Translations under genes and position numbers: made by a program | Assembly: GCA_964017195.1 (NCBI GenBank) | Contig: OZ024895.1 | Coordinates: 28,202,875-28,266,874, forward strand | Length of the DNA: 64,000 nucleotides | Source: Siderastrea radians | Taxonomy: Eukaryota > Cnidaria > Anthozoa > Scleractinia > Rhizangiidae | Direction of reading: 5' to 3' | Notes under the pieces: model-generated | The model's input: the letters and a program-made list of their open reading frames with translations, nothing else | The model's database searches: none | Told to the model about the DNA's origin: nothing | In this document: one piece after another, positions 15,501-30,500 of the stretch | Position numbering within the stretch: the first letter of the stretch is position 1 | How the letters are laid out: each line of letters begins with the position of its first letter

Positions 15501-18500
15501 AATGTGCATGTATTTCTAACAGTGTATGTACCCACAAGCCATACATCTGTTTGGTATTTCCTCCAGTTTGAGTCAGACCTCTACGAAACTTAATTTGCCT
15601 ACTAAATTCAGAGTTGGAATATTCTTGTTCAGTGCGGAATTATCCATGTCGCCGCTTTTCTTTCAATCCAGTATTTAACAGTTAATGTCGCACTAAGGGC
15701 TGCGAATTATTGTATTGCTTATTCAGATCTGATCTCTGTAGGAGAGGGGATGTCTAAGTTGTATCTCATCATACCCCGTGTTTTCCACAGATGGCAAATT
15801 TTAGTCTAAAGCATTTCTTTCTGCCGAGACGACAAGGGTAACTAAATTTTCTGTTAAGGAGGCCGGAATAAGGATACCTTCTTGTCACACTTCTCACAGT
15901 GGTAGGCATTGGCTCCTTCAAGTAAGTCTCCCTTGACAAACTGCTCCATGGAGTCCAACAAACTGTGATGATTACGAATGTCCACATTCAGTGCAATGAA
16001 CGGTGCTTCACGAGAATACCTGCATGTATGAATAATACAACTAATTACCGATCTGCAATTTTCGGCTACTGTTTGGAAGGTGATTCCATTCAATTGCATT
16101 GCGCATCCTTCCTGCGCATCATTGTTTGCGTGATTAGCGCGTGCACGAGCGCGCGCATGTTCAGAACTTAAAAGTAAAGTAAAAAGAAAAGATGAAGGAA
16201 ACAAAGAAAGAATTCACACCTGTGAGGACATCCTTTACAAATCTTCTGATCAGCAAAGCTCCCACCCAGTATGTTAGAAAACAACGGCTCTCCACTCAAT
16301 GCCTTCAAACCTTCATCTAAGTTATCAACCAAGTTGTTGAAGAACTCCAGTGCATCATGCTGTTCACGTAAATTCACAGGTTCACCCCACAACCTATCCA
16401 AAAAAGTGTGCCAGTTAAAAAAACTTGTCGTAAAGAACACCCTGAGAGCTAAGAACAGATTTGCACATTTATTTTGATAGATGGACATAAGCAGAACTGT
16501 GTTCGCGGGAGGGAAATTCAGTACAAGGTTATCTTGACAGTCTCATCTCTGTCTTCTGGCCCTTTATAATACAGAAAAACCTGCATATAAGAAACCCTGT
16601 TTTTCCAAGGAAGGCTGAAATGGTTCTTCTATATTGGATGTCTAGTGAGAAATCAGGCTGTTTTTACAGTGTAAATAGGTTCTCATTTTTGACAGGGTAA
16701 ATACTGTGTGCTGCCAGCCATAAATATCATATAGCATGGGTATATCCCCTGAATTCTATTTCTAAACAGTAAAACAAGTAAGAAACCAACAAAAAACACA
16801 CAAGTTACAGTTGGAGTGTGTACGTATTTAATCAGTAGATAAGCAATCAGATTTATATTTACACTGTGATTATGCACCTCCAAAGGACATTCGGGTCTAA
16901 GCCTGCGTTTTCTGAGTTTTACGTGTACCAATTTTTCAAGTAAGATTCTGCTTCATTTCTCAAACTGAAGTAGTTCTTATATACAAAACAAAATTGCAAG
17001 CTCAATCCGATTTACAGAGATCTAACAACCCCTTCCAATTCCTCATTAAATCACTGGTTTTGACAGTTGTCTGAAACAATGGCTGCGCAAGTGAACAGAC
17101 GTCTTGGGGAGAGGTCAACCTTGCAATAGAATAGCATACTACACAAGAGTGATAGTAAGAGGGTCTCAACCATCACAATGAACGGCCCACCTATCAACCG
17201 TCAAAAGGCTATATTTTTTACGTCAGCGCTGCACCTACTATCATACCATTGCGACCCTCTATTAATACTCTGCTTCACAACACAAAACCAGATATAAGCA
17301 TTAGCCAGTTTAATTGATAGTGGTGCAGATGAAAGAATGTGAAACTCACTTGAAAGTTTTCCAGAATCCCCGTGGTACATGGAACTGTAGCTGGCTCTGG
17401 GCAAGATGTCCAAAGATGAACTGAATCTGATTGAGCACGCTAACTTGGTACTTCTTCCTTTGTTGTTCTATGTTTTCACTCTCCTTGTCATTCTCTCTGT
17501 TCTCTTCTGACTGGTATCCTGTATCAATGGTGTTCTCACTCTCTGACTTCTCCTCGACATCCACACCATCTTCATCCTCCTTTGTTGCAGCTCCCTCTAC
17601 CTTCAGCACACCCTCACGCAGTTCAGGTATCATAAACAGCTGAAACACAGATCAGTTATGGAATATATTAGGAGTGATGGAATGTAAAGGGAGGACATTG
17701 AAGAACAACTAAAAAGATGTGCACAGAACAGCTGGGAGAACTGGAAATTAAGCTTTTGAACATGTAGAGCAATCACCATATTTATATCCAAAAAAAGGTT
17801 GCCAGTTAAGTTGTGACTATCATGTATTTACAACTGTACATTTCTTTTTGAAAAAATTTGCAAATTACTACAGCTTCTTCTTTGCCTAGTGACTCTGGAA
17901 TTGAAGCAAAACAGCAGCACAATGAAAGGTTGTTGATTGGTCTCTGCTTGTTTGTGCTATTACCACACAATGTTAGTTGCAGGGCCTGGTTCATGCTCAC
18001 TCGTTACACAAGAAAGATTGGATTAACTTGCCAACAAGGGAATAGGAAACGTGATCGAGTGCATTGGTAAGTTATATGGAAACATGGGAATTTGAGAGAA
18101 GAGATTAGAGAACCTGTTTCGCACTTCAACAAAAGAGTAAGGCTTGATGGGACATTAACTATATGCCTACCTGCTGAATAACTGAGTTCATGTAACATGT
18201 GGCTCCTGCATTCTTGAGCCCTACATAGCCTTTGTATGGGCGTGGTCCAATCGGAGGCAAATGCTCCCACTCAGTCAAAGGTGAGTCCTCAGCTAAGATG
18301 GAGAAGTTTACAGATGCATTATTAATTAAGATGGAAATATGCAAGTAAAAAGTAGTAGGAAATAATACGTGGGTCTATCATGGTAGAGATATTCTTTTAG
18401 GCACAAAGAGTATATTTCCAAATATTACCAAAAACTGTCCAGGGAGATGAAACGTTCATTCAAGTTTATTTAGTAATATCACTTTTCAACTCATTCATTA

Positions 18501-21500
18501 TTTCAGCAGGGACAACAGGGTTCACACAGAAGCTGGGAGAGAAAGTTCCATGACTTCTACATGACTTTTAATCCCATTCTATGCCCCAAAATTGAGGACT
18601 GGTGGAAACAATGAGTGGAATGCCCCACTGCCTGAACATTTTGATGCTTGACACAAAGTTTCCTAAATTTCTTTACTTTTCAACCATCAGCTAAAAACAA
18701 TTTTGGGAAACATCTGAAATTCCATGACTTATCCAGGCCTGCGATGCAAATTTCAAATTCCATGACATTCCATCACCTTTCCATGACCGTGTGATCCCTG
18801 AAGAAGGCGTTGTCAATTGCACAAGTAAACCACTGATTTCTACATGTGATTACAATTTTTCAATACAAAACACCACGGTTTATACAAAATTTATTTAACA
18901 AGGAGTTAAAACAGTTACCAGAGTAAAAGAAATCAGTGAGAATGTCAGCTAAGACTCTGAGGTTTTGAACACAGCCACGACAAAGAGCGACCAGAAGATC
19001 AAAAGCAGCCACGAGGGTTTGTGGGGTGGAGCAGATGGGCGTCACTCGCTTACTCCACACTTCATCTGGTCAAAAATAAACAAAATCACCTGCTTCAGTA
19101 TCAAGTTCTTTTAAAATCACAATACATGTATCTATGTAACAAGACTAACTATGGAGCAAAATAAAGATTGATTGATTGATTGATTGATTCTTCCGCTTAC
19201 AAATTCGCGAATAAAATAATATGAACAATTATAAAGATGAAACGAAAATGAGAAATGACTCTTGCAGTGATTAATGTAATTTCAGCAAACCTGCTAATTT
19301 CCAACAGAATTTGAATCTATAACACCTGCACAATGCTCCGCCGTCCAAGCAGCCGCGACAAACATTTCTTCTTCATTTTTAAGTTTATTCAAACTAATGA
19401 TTGAATCCATACATAAATGAAACCTTAGTTATGACTGAACTCCAGATGAAAGAATAACTGAAAGTTATCCTCAGAGTTCTGATGCCACTAAACCAGTGTG
19501 TATTGTTTGTGACTGCTTTGTCACATCACGCTGCAAAGATCACGTTCATTCATTTGAGCAGTCATGTATGTTTCTTACCGCTGCCATTCCTAGCTTCAAC
19601 GATAAGCTTTGATGCAGGGAAGACAAAATCCTCCACAAGATCCTAAAAAACAAGCATTAAAACATTGACTTCTGGTATTTGTTTTAGGCTCTAAGATTAC
19701 AAGCTTCCCCCATTCAAAATACTTGACTGTGCAACAAGTTCTGACCAAGGTTTGAACAAAGACACTGTCTTGTTGCCCAGTCAGGAACAAACTCAAATAC
19801 CATTTGGCTAATATGGGTTGATGAATGTAATACTATAACCCTCCTTACCGTATATAACTCTGTTACTGTTGTCATAATTGAGGGAAGGAATTATGACTCT
19901 GACTAGAAAGTCTTTGAGCGATTTGTTCCTCTTATAAGCAACAGTATTAGTGTAAGACAATTTTTTATTTCTCATCTTTTGTAAGTAAGGCTCCGACGTC
20001 ATGTGTGTCAGTTGGGTGTGTTCTTGATAAGAAAAATGCTTATCAACTAGTAAGACTGGTTTCGAAAATCTGAGTGGTTTCCTTCTTCAGTTGCTTTTTG
20101 ATTTACGTCTGGACCTGATACATTGTTTGAGAAAATAGAGATTAGGTAGATGAAACCATTTCGGCTTTGGCTTCACAGACTGTACAGGAATCTCTCACAC
20201 CCTCCTATTAAAGTGCACACACCCCTTTCTATCATAACTCCCCTCCCCCTCCACCAGGAGGGAGTTCCATAAAAAATCCCATTTTAATTGTTGTACCTAA
20301 CGGTTCAACTTTGATCTTGAACAACTTAGGATGATAAAATCTAAAATGATCACCGTTAGAATTATCCTTGCACCTTTTAGGGTACGTTTCATCTGGGAAA
20401 AAGTTATGACATTTAAAACTGTCTTTTAGCCCAGTTTTGGTCAGCAAGTCATAGTTGGTATTTTGCGAGGGTTTGAACTGAACTTTGTTAGTCTTGTACT
20501 TATCGCTTATGGCCCCCATGGCAATAAATTTGGTCATCATTGCTACTGTCGAGGTCCTTCAGCCATTTGTGTTGACTTTAGGTTAGGGGAAATGCACTTG
20601 TCAGGCATAAGTTTTCTGTATACAAGTGGACTTTCAGAAAAAAGCTCTAGTACTTTTTCAAAGAAATTTTTGTGTACAGGACTGTTAAATATAGTTGTTT
20701 GTCAGGTGTTCTATAAGGACTTTAGTTCAAATAAAGTCCATAATATTTTAATTTTTTGTTGACAGCTGTTTGGAACCAACCAGTGTAGAAAATAGGGCGA
20801 TTATCCTTACTGATCCTTTCTGATCCTTTCTAAGATCTTCTATAATAACGTAGCTTGTTATCTCCAAAGTCATAGATTTGTCTTTCTTGCTAAGGTTACT
20901 AGTAAGAGCTATTGTTTCACCATGTATGACAGATTTACTTCTCAGAGTACAGCTGTAGGTACCTCTTAGAGGAGGTCCCAATATCATTTGAATGAGATGT
21001 CGGTCTTTATCAAGCCAGTAACATCCATGCTTCCAAACCATTTAAAGGGGCATGGTCACGAGGATTTCTGGTCAAAACTGTGTTAAAATTATCGGTTGCT
21101 AATTTTATCCATGCTCAACATTGTGTTTGAACATTTAAAGAAACATATTAACTTAATTTAACTAAGAGAAAACAAACTTTGACCATTTAATATCGATTTA
21201 ATGTCAACACGCTGAAAGAATTTGAAAAGCTTAGCCTAATTTTTTCAAATTGCAATCCATTTCCATCCGTGCCATCCATAGCAGCAGACGACAGAATTAG
21301 TTTCAGTGAAGTAATATAGTCTTTGGTAACAAAACTAGACCATTATTTGCAGGTGTTCATTGATGTCAGGATATATTTTTGATTTTTAAAGTGAACTAAA
21401 ATAGCGTGACTATGCCCCTTTAAATTCTACCATTACACAAAACATTTCCTAGTCGTGAGTGCATCCATTAAAATGGGAGATTAACTGCACACCATAATTA

Positions 21501-24500
21501 CAGCAGAAAACCATAATCGCAAGCAGAAAACTGCACTATGATAAGTCACTGGTATACATTATGCAGACTTATTATCCAACTGTATTAGTTATTGTAAGAA
21601 AGCGTGCAAAACGAGTACAAATATCCCACGATATTGTACAGTTGGTTATTGTACAGTACCGTGCACACGCCCATCCTGTTACACTTGTAGTTTTCTTTCA
21701 AGTTACTTAAGTTTTCTTTACAGTTTTAAGTTGGATAATAAATCTCTTATTAGATGTTTCAGTGTGAAGTATCACCGTAAATTTTTACTTGTTGTTTGTA
21801 TTTTGACTCGCCCTGCGGGCTCGTCAAAATACAGCACAACTCGTAAAAATATACGACAATACTTCACACTGAAACATCCAATAAGATACATACACCCGTT
21901 TAAAAAAACGTTGTCAGGTGAAAAGCATAAACGATGGACAAGGCGACACAATGAAACTCTGGGAAAACGGCAGGGGCAAGTTCATTAAGTACTGGGTTTT
22001 GTTTCTTGATATTCAAAATATTTTCTTTCCAAGATCATTTAAAGAGTAAATTAGGGCATGCTGTGTTATTATAATGTGCACGGATCTAAGAATAGAGGCA
22101 AGTTCTCACGCTTCCCAGAGCACCATTGGGTTACATCTTCAATGATTTATGCTTTTCACCTGACAACGTTTTTTCAATTGAGTGTGTATATAAACGTACT
22201 TACAGACAATGTATACATACTCTAGCAAGGAAAATGATTCTTTACCTTTATAAGGTTAGCTCCTTCCTTTTGTGAGCCAATCGCAAACTTTTTCTGAGCA
22301 GGCTGAAATAGTAACAGTTCTCTTGTGACTCCTAAGTGACCCTCTAACAGAGCTTCATCAAGAGGGGAGCTTCCCTCATCATGTGACAAAACAAGGTCCT
22401 GAAAACAGCATCATACAAGTTACTATAAAATTGTAAAAAGAACACAGGTAACCATCCGTCATAGTTTTAATTCGTTTCTGGTTTAATTTTGATTTTCCTT
22501 GGTTTCTCCAAAATGTGGTACTTTTAGATAATGGTCAAGAGAAAAAGCAAATCAAAATCAATTCAAACATGAACCTCAGCCACAACGGAAAATTAAGGAT
22601 CTAAGCCTTGACAAATTTGCCAGATACTGTACAAAGTATCTAAATAGAGGGCGATTGGGTAAGGTTTTTCATCTTCTAATTTTCCTCCTTCTGCCTCCTG
22701 GCTTCTTAATATACTTTCACTCTCCCTCAGTCCCCTCCCTTAGATGGTTGTTTCCCAACACCTGGAAAAAAACCCACTCCTTGGCTTCTGTTTTGCCCCC
22801 TCCCTTAACCTTATCTCCTACTCTTCCAAGTTTAAGCCCCTTCTGCACCCCACCACCCCCCCCCCCCCCATCACATATACATAGTGTAACAGGCAACCAG
22901 TTTATACGTTTATACACGAACCAACCTTTGTCTTCTTAAGCCATGTAATTTCGGTGTTGAGCATCATCTCTGCCGTGGGTAATGGACAGTGTGTCATGTA
23001 GGCATGAGCAAGTAGCCTGCACAGAGAGAATTAAGGAGTCAAAACTAAATAAATGGACACACGCTGTCCCTGGTAAGCACAGACTGTGAGGTACCACACT
23101 ATGGAGTCCTTCTCACATTTAACCTTTGAACATTAATATCAACATGCACATTCTCCTCACTGTTCTCCATATATTTCTACGGCACTACTTGGAAGAGTTT
23201 AATCAGACATCAAAAGATTTCATCTATGGTGATCATTTAATTTATTCTTATGACCTGTTGTTTTGATAGAAGTCTTATTTTAGGGAGAAATTAGATTGCT
23301 TTTAATGCACACGGGATCTCCACAAATACGGCACTGTAAGTATTTTTCCCTGGTACAACTTTGCACAAGTTGCTGAAAGCTGGCAAGCAGAGAAATCCAC
23401 GACCCCAGGGTTTTCATTAAGGGCTGAGCAGTGGGCAAATTGACTGGATGTAAACACATTTTTGCTTGCCTGCTGTGAGCTCCTCAAGGAGATTTTCCCT
23501 TACAAAGAAGTTAAATCCCCAAATTTTTGCCTGCCTGTGAACACCAACTGCCTTCCTGGTCAAAACCTTATTTAATGAAATGCACCCTGGATGCCACTGG
23601 TTGCTTCACTTGCTAGTTCATCTTAGGGAAGATGGCTCACAGGTTAGACAATGTCAGCCCCAAAACATTTGCAAAATTTTTGGCAACTTTAAAATATACG
23701 TGTTTACCAGCAGACTGGACTAGTCTCTTCCATGTTGTATCATGATGAATGTGAATACTACTTACTTGCAAAATAAGCTGAAATACTCATATGAGGAACC
23801 CGCATGATCTTTGATGGAGTTCTGTCAACAGATTTATAAAAGAAGTAACTATGTGAATAGGAATGTAATATCAAATACTTGGTTCTTTACATAATTACAC
23901 ACATTACTCTCAAGGACAACAGCAACATTGAACAACAGATGAACTAATGAGGTTTTTAGTCACATCCAGAAAGGAAACCCATTTCCCACACATTGGTTAG
24001 GAATCCAAAGCATCAGACACTGTCAAGCACTCCTGAGGGTCAATTAAGTAACTAATGAGAGTATACCTACACCCCTTACACTCTGAGATAGCAAACAGAA
24101 TTGATCAGCAAACACATAGGGACTAGTGACTGTTAAATCCTGGGTAAGTCACTTGAGAAAAGCAATGGAAATGATTTGCCCTTTAGAACATGTCAAGGAT
24201 GATGAATGGATCAAGTACGTCAATGACAAGTTGACAATAGATGCAATAGCCTCAAGGGACTGGAGAGAAAGAGCAGGAGACATTAACAATGCCATTGTAC
24301 ATGTACGGGACATACAGGAGCAGAAGTTCCCCTGTTACATCATTCCCCTGACCGGTCAGTTTGGGGCAATACCACTGCTTGGGGTGGTGCCATTTGGAGG
24401 GAGGGCAGTAAGATTTATGAATGGTCAGCATGTAAGCATGGTCGATCCAGTTCCTATAGATCAGAGTGCGAGGCTATGGAAGATGCATTAACACAGGTTG

Positions 24501-27500
24501 CAGACAACATGACTGAAGGTGACTACACCATCGTCCTCACTGATTCACTCAGTCTTGTCAGCAAACTGCAGACGGGGCACATCAAGAAGGAATGGCTCTC
24601 TTATATATTTGTTCCAACGTATCCTGCCCCATGTTGAAATCATCTATTTCCCAGGGCATGCAGGAATCACACATTTAACGAAACAGCTGATGACCTAGAG
24701 AGCAGTGCCATTCTCTGATTGCATTTGGCCGGGGACCTGGACTCCACAGCAAAAAATTGATGAATGAAAGCATTTTTGAGGCTGAGGTCACTGCAAACAG
24801 TACTTTGTCCATGGGGAGGCTGCTAGAAAAGGGGATAACCAGAGGAGAAGGAGCCTCAGTCCTCCTCAGGGGTGATAGCAGACTGCTGGACATGCTTGAG
24901 GGAGGGGGGACTACATATCTGCCAGAGCCACTACTTCTGATGTCTATCCGAATTTAATCCAATTCAATCCATACATGCTACCGAAAACTCCCACTTTCTC
25001 AAACAATTCTCTTCTTTTGTTTTTTCCTTTTATGTACATGGGTCTTCCTCACAATGAATGGGATATAGAAAAACCTTTTTCATTCACTGGCTATTCAACG
25101 TACATTCCCAGCATCCATTTACTTTGAGTATTCACAAACTCAAACTGGTGTGTGTGACAAAATGAAAACAAATTTACATCAATCAAACTTACATGTAAGA
25201 CCAAACTGGACTGTCCTTGCAAAAAATTTCCCCCATGGGCAAGCCCCCCAAATGTGCAGCGTTTTTTGACCAATTTTTTTTGTGGAGTTTTTGGTCGAGC
25301 TCGACGTTACCTCAACTGGTTGTGTTGCGTTGCGTTGTGTTGCATTTTGTTGTCTGCTTTGTATTGCGTTGTGTTGCGTTGTTGTGGTGTTATGTGTTGT
25401 GATCTGTCTCTTACTTGTTACAGCTCTAGTTTGTTGGCATAAAAATTTCTCAGTTTTCCTGTTCCTTCGTTGCACAACTCGACACAACAACTAGACGGAC
25501 GTACAACGGTTCCACCAGCTCGACCAACTCGACGACTTAATAAGCAAAACTTCCACTGTGTATTCTCCACAGGCAAACACCATTTTCTCCGTGGAAGTTT
25601 CGTAATCTTGACTACTTTTTTATGTGCCTTCAGTAGCCCGGTTAAGTTAGCCAAAATTTCATCTCTTTCACTAATGAGCACGTTTTGGTGACCATTTCAT
25701 GTGCTAAAAAGAATCGCTAGCCTTAAAGGGGCACCGTAAACAATTTTTAGGATTGCTATAAAAAGCTAAAAGAGATACATTCCTTTAATTCTGCAAATGT
25801 TCTGTGAGCATTTTGTGTACAGGAAAAGATATATGAAATATTTGTCAGAACATTCTTCCACCGAAAACCTGACTTGAAAATCACGGTGACAGAGCCCTTC
25901 TTAATATGGTGCAAGCTTTAACAAGGCACCCCTTTACTCAAAAACTCAACAAAGACTGTTTATTCAATTGCAAAAAATTGGTCTACCTTTTGAGTAAAGC
26001 CAACGGAGTTTACAGGGTTAAAAGTTTAATCTTTCGGAAGAATATACTGATGAGTTGGCTCATAGATGAAAATAAAATGGTGAAAGAGTTAAGATCATCT
26101 AAAACAATTGCTAGTAGAGTCGGTGGAATTTGTTGAGTTGGTCATTTGCCGAGTTTACAGTTTTCAGTGAAATCCGTCTGTTGACCTGGTTGACTTTGTC
26201 GAGTTGTTGAGATGCTTTGCATGTCGGTCGAGTTTGTCTAGTTGGTTCGCGTGGTGGGGTTCGTACTGTCTTATAGTATGTAAGGATTGTTGATCGATTT
26301 TTAGTAAGGCTCGTTGTGTTTGTCGAGTTGTGTCGAGGTCTGGAACATTTCGTCTGCCAGTGAGTGAGGTTTGTTGAGTTTGTCTAGTTGGGGTGTGAGG
26401 TGTGAAGTTTCAGTCTGCCTCAGCACGTGACAATTAGTCGACTTTGTCGAGTTGGTCACGTTGTGGGGTCATACTGTCTTACAATAAGTGAGGATTGTAG
26501 AGTTTGTCTGTTTGAGAAGGGTCGTTTTGTTTGTCGAGTTGTGTTGAGATGAGGAGATTTTGTCGGCCAGCGAGTAAGGGTTGTGGAGTTTGTCGAGTTG
26601 GTTGCATAGTGGGGTTCGTACTTTCTTAAAGTAAGTGAAAGATGTTGAGTTTATCTATTTGGTAAGGGTGGTTGAGTTTGTCTAGTTCTCCGGTGTAGAG
26701 ATTGTCTGTCAGTGAGTGAGGTTGGTTGAGTATGTCTTACTAATGTACAACTTTAACATACATGAAATACTAGAAAAGCTGAACTTGTCAACAATGCAAC
26801 ACAGCACAACGCAACACAACGCCACGGATCACAATGCAACACAATGCAATGCAACACAACTCAACAGATACAACACAACAGCGACACAACAGATCGCAAC
26901 ACAGTGCAACGCAACACAACATAATGGATTACAACACAATGCAATGCAACACAACGGACCGCAACACAACAGAATTCACCTCAACACAACAAAACAGGAA
27001 ATAAAAACCACGCACATATGCTAAACAAACCAGTCAAGGTAACGTCAAGCTCTACCAAAAACTCCACAGAAAAAAACGGTCAAAAAACGCTGCAGGTATA
27101 AAGCCCCCACAACATAATCTCTACAACCAGTCTCCTCCTGGGAACATTACAAGGGACTTGTCCCTCATGTGTGCCAACGTTTAAGATTGCAAACTTCATT
27201 AAAACAAAAGTAACTATTTACTAGTTCAGGCTCATGAGACTTACCACAAGCACAGTGAAAAGAAGTGTTATAAAAAAGATCAGTGGTCTGTGGCCATGGG
27301 AACACCTTGTTGCCACAAGGAAGAACTGTTCAGCTGTGCTGAGCCGGATGGCTCTGAAAAAAGGAAAAAATGGTACTTAGCCTTTAACTCCCATATCTGA
27401 TTAAAACACTGATTACGATATTAACATTGCGATATTTGTACATTGCCAAGGGGACAGGCAATACTTTAAATTTAGCATTAATTTAGTGTGAGCCTGAACA

Positions 27501-30500
27501 AGCCAATGGACCTTGTATATCTAAGCTTGTCACAAAAGGACCAGCTGCACAGCAGTAACTGTCAAAGTCCACAGAAATCAAGAGTGAGGAGATGTCTATA
27601 GAATAATCTACTATTTTTTGCCATAACCAGGGTAACCTACTAATAAAATTTAAAACTGGAAAATCTTGGAACATACATAGTTATCATCATCACCATAACT
27701 CTATGTAATTTCATCCACAAAATAAAGTGAGTTTGCTTATGACAATTATAGTCTGTCAATTGTCAAAGCAAACAATACAGTTGTAATTTCATCAGTCAGA
27801 CGTCAGATAAAGTATTTTGGTATTACAATACATTCTGTTATAGTAATATTTTACTGAAGTAGTACCTGCTTTGACACAAGATAAGAAGGTCAATGATAAA
27901 ACACTGCCAGGACTTGTCTTTTGTGAGAGCTTCTAAAGCACTTGGACAAAGTGCCAAACATACACTCAATACCTACCAAACAACAAATACATGTCACTCA
28001 GTATCAAGTCTATCAAAAATGGTCACGTCACGCTACAAAAAGATAAACATAATTATTTTGTCACATGATGAGTTTGCAGGAAACACTTGTGAGGTGTGAA
28101 TGGTGTGTGGCAATAACCCTCAGAACACTGTTAAACAGAGCTGCAAATCTGCCAAACGTGCCTCACATCTCAGTCAGTTGTAGTAATGCCTGGTGCACAA
28201 GAGTGCACAACATGCTTCAAATAAAATTACAGCCTCAATTTTCATTTGATTATAATTAAAGTCTAATGCTTTTGCCTTAGTCTAAGGGTTCACATTACAC
28301 AGGCACAAATGCATATTTGGCATAGTAATCTGACATAATACACTTCACGTGAACCACACGTGCAGTACAATTCCTCAGAGTTCAATATCTATGCCCTAAA
28401 CAAGCTGGCAATAAGCGTTAATGTCAATGCAAAATCACCTCAGAATACCATACTTAAACTCACCAGAAATTTTTTACTGTCAATGTACTGTAGTCGATTT
28501 GCTGCATTCGGCTGAGATTTAAAACCCCTTAATATCCGCAAGTTTTTTCAGCATTACACTGGATTTAAGCAATCAGTAATAAACAAAACCAGCTGGTACC
28601 AAAGGACAACTTCTAGTATTGAAAATTTGGTCTAGAATAGTTAAGATTTCTACCTTTTTAGCAACACACATCGGTTGTCAAATACTTGAGGTGAATACCC
28701 GAGTGATCAACAAACACTCATATACACTCCGGTTATCCTGATGTTGGGAACTGAGCAACATCTGAGATCCTTCCAATTCAAAAAGCCATGACAGAATTGC
28801 CTTGTCTGAGACACAATTGCTTACAAGTATCTGAGTGGTTCCCGATTGTTCGTGAGTTATCAAGTGACACAAAACCATCCCTTATACATAGCTCTACACC
28901 AGCTAAAAAATAAACTTACTTCCAGAGCTTCCCGTGCCACTTGAACATCGTCACCTTCAAGTTCTTTAGCACCAGGCTGTGTACAAAAGTAAATTTTGTT
29001 CACTAATGAATCTAGAGCACACAAGGGGAACAAGGGACAGACATATAACAGCAGTATCAAAAAAGCAGACTATTGCACTCATCTACAGGTAATTCGCACT
29101 ACAAGCAAAGTGCAATAAGTTAACATTGTAAATGGGAATGCAAGTACAAGACACATGAACTGCAAGAAGTTAGATTTTGTGCAGAATAATTCAGAGTCAA
29201 TAAGAAGTGTTCAGTGATTATTTTTTGTGTTTAATGAGATTAAATGTGCTTTTTGAGGCAAGCGCAACATGAGGTCGGCCAAAGTGGTTTTAACTTCTGA
29301 GTCTGTGGATGAAAGTGCGACCACATGTAAAACTCACCAGGTTACTACTGAGCAGTACTTTCCAGTAGTTTTAACTGGTGATTTGTGCTGCCTTGCTTTA
29401 CAATATGTGTCATTACAAAACAAATTAGGTAATTTTTTTGGTTACAAACTTGTTCATCCTTGTAAGTAAAAGGATTAATGATTAGACCCACCCTGTGTTT
29501 TTCAGTCAAACTCAAGACCTTTTAGGCTTAACGAATCATAGTCACACGCTCAACACCAGTCTGTTAGTCATTATGTTCTTTCTGAGAAGTCAATTAAGGT
29601 CTTTCTCACCTTTTCATACACTTTGTGGATCTCTTCATTTGTAGACTGCATGAGATGTAACATGCCGACACCTGCCGCCCATGATAAGCGCTGCACTGAC
29701 TTGATGGCAGTCAGATCTGGCAAAGGACCTGCCACCTACAAAAAGTACACACTATCATTTACTGTATCATCAAGATTAAAGGCTCATCAACTGAACATTC
29801 AAAACTTGAACAAAAATTAACACATTAGGTTGTGAAAATTAATATGGCATTTTCCTGAGCATCCTGCCCAAGCATCCTGCTCTCACTCAGCTAACACAGC
29901 AATAATCAATGCTGAGTGATCACATTTTTAATGTTATGGATGCTGGTCAGTGCGTCATGCTATAGTCAAAATATGTTGTCACACTTTCACACACTTTGTC
30001 ACACAGGTTCAAACTTTGAGTCTCATAACAACTTGGGGGTAGACTAATTGAAAAAAAAAAAAACGCGTCTAGCCAGGGTGGAGAAATATGTCAGTTTTTA
30101 CAACGGGTAACAAGTGTATGGAACAGAGTCCTTTAACCATCTTTTTATTTTTAAAGTGTAAAATTTCAAACTACAAAATAATATGCAATATTAATAAAAA
30201 CTACTTGTATCGTCTTTTAGTATCGTTACTTTTTAACACAAAATGTATACAAATTTATAAACATTTTAAAGCCAAGCAGAGCCAAAACACAGGCATGTTT
30301 CTGTAAAACTCACCAGGTTACTCAAATGCCCTGCAAGCCTGACAGCCATGTTTCTTAACATGCACTCAGTGGCTGGGTTTGGAATGTACTGCAAGGCTTG
30401 CTGTAGAATCACAGCTGCATTGTGGGCACTCGCTGAGATAGGAGGAGGGGAGCATGATGGGTCTGAAGGCTGAATAGCTTCTGCAACAACTGTCACCTGT

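Noticed and set aside
19808..21041. Minus-strand frames with [12 protein letters not shown] as a Penelope-like element
   Set aside because: One short motif resembles a retroelement linker, but neighbouring frames show no reverse transcriptase or endonuclease motifs.
24126..24491. 121-codon open frame on the + strand as a gene
   Set aside because: Out of register with the RNase H motifs that lie in the same DNA; part of a dead retroelement.
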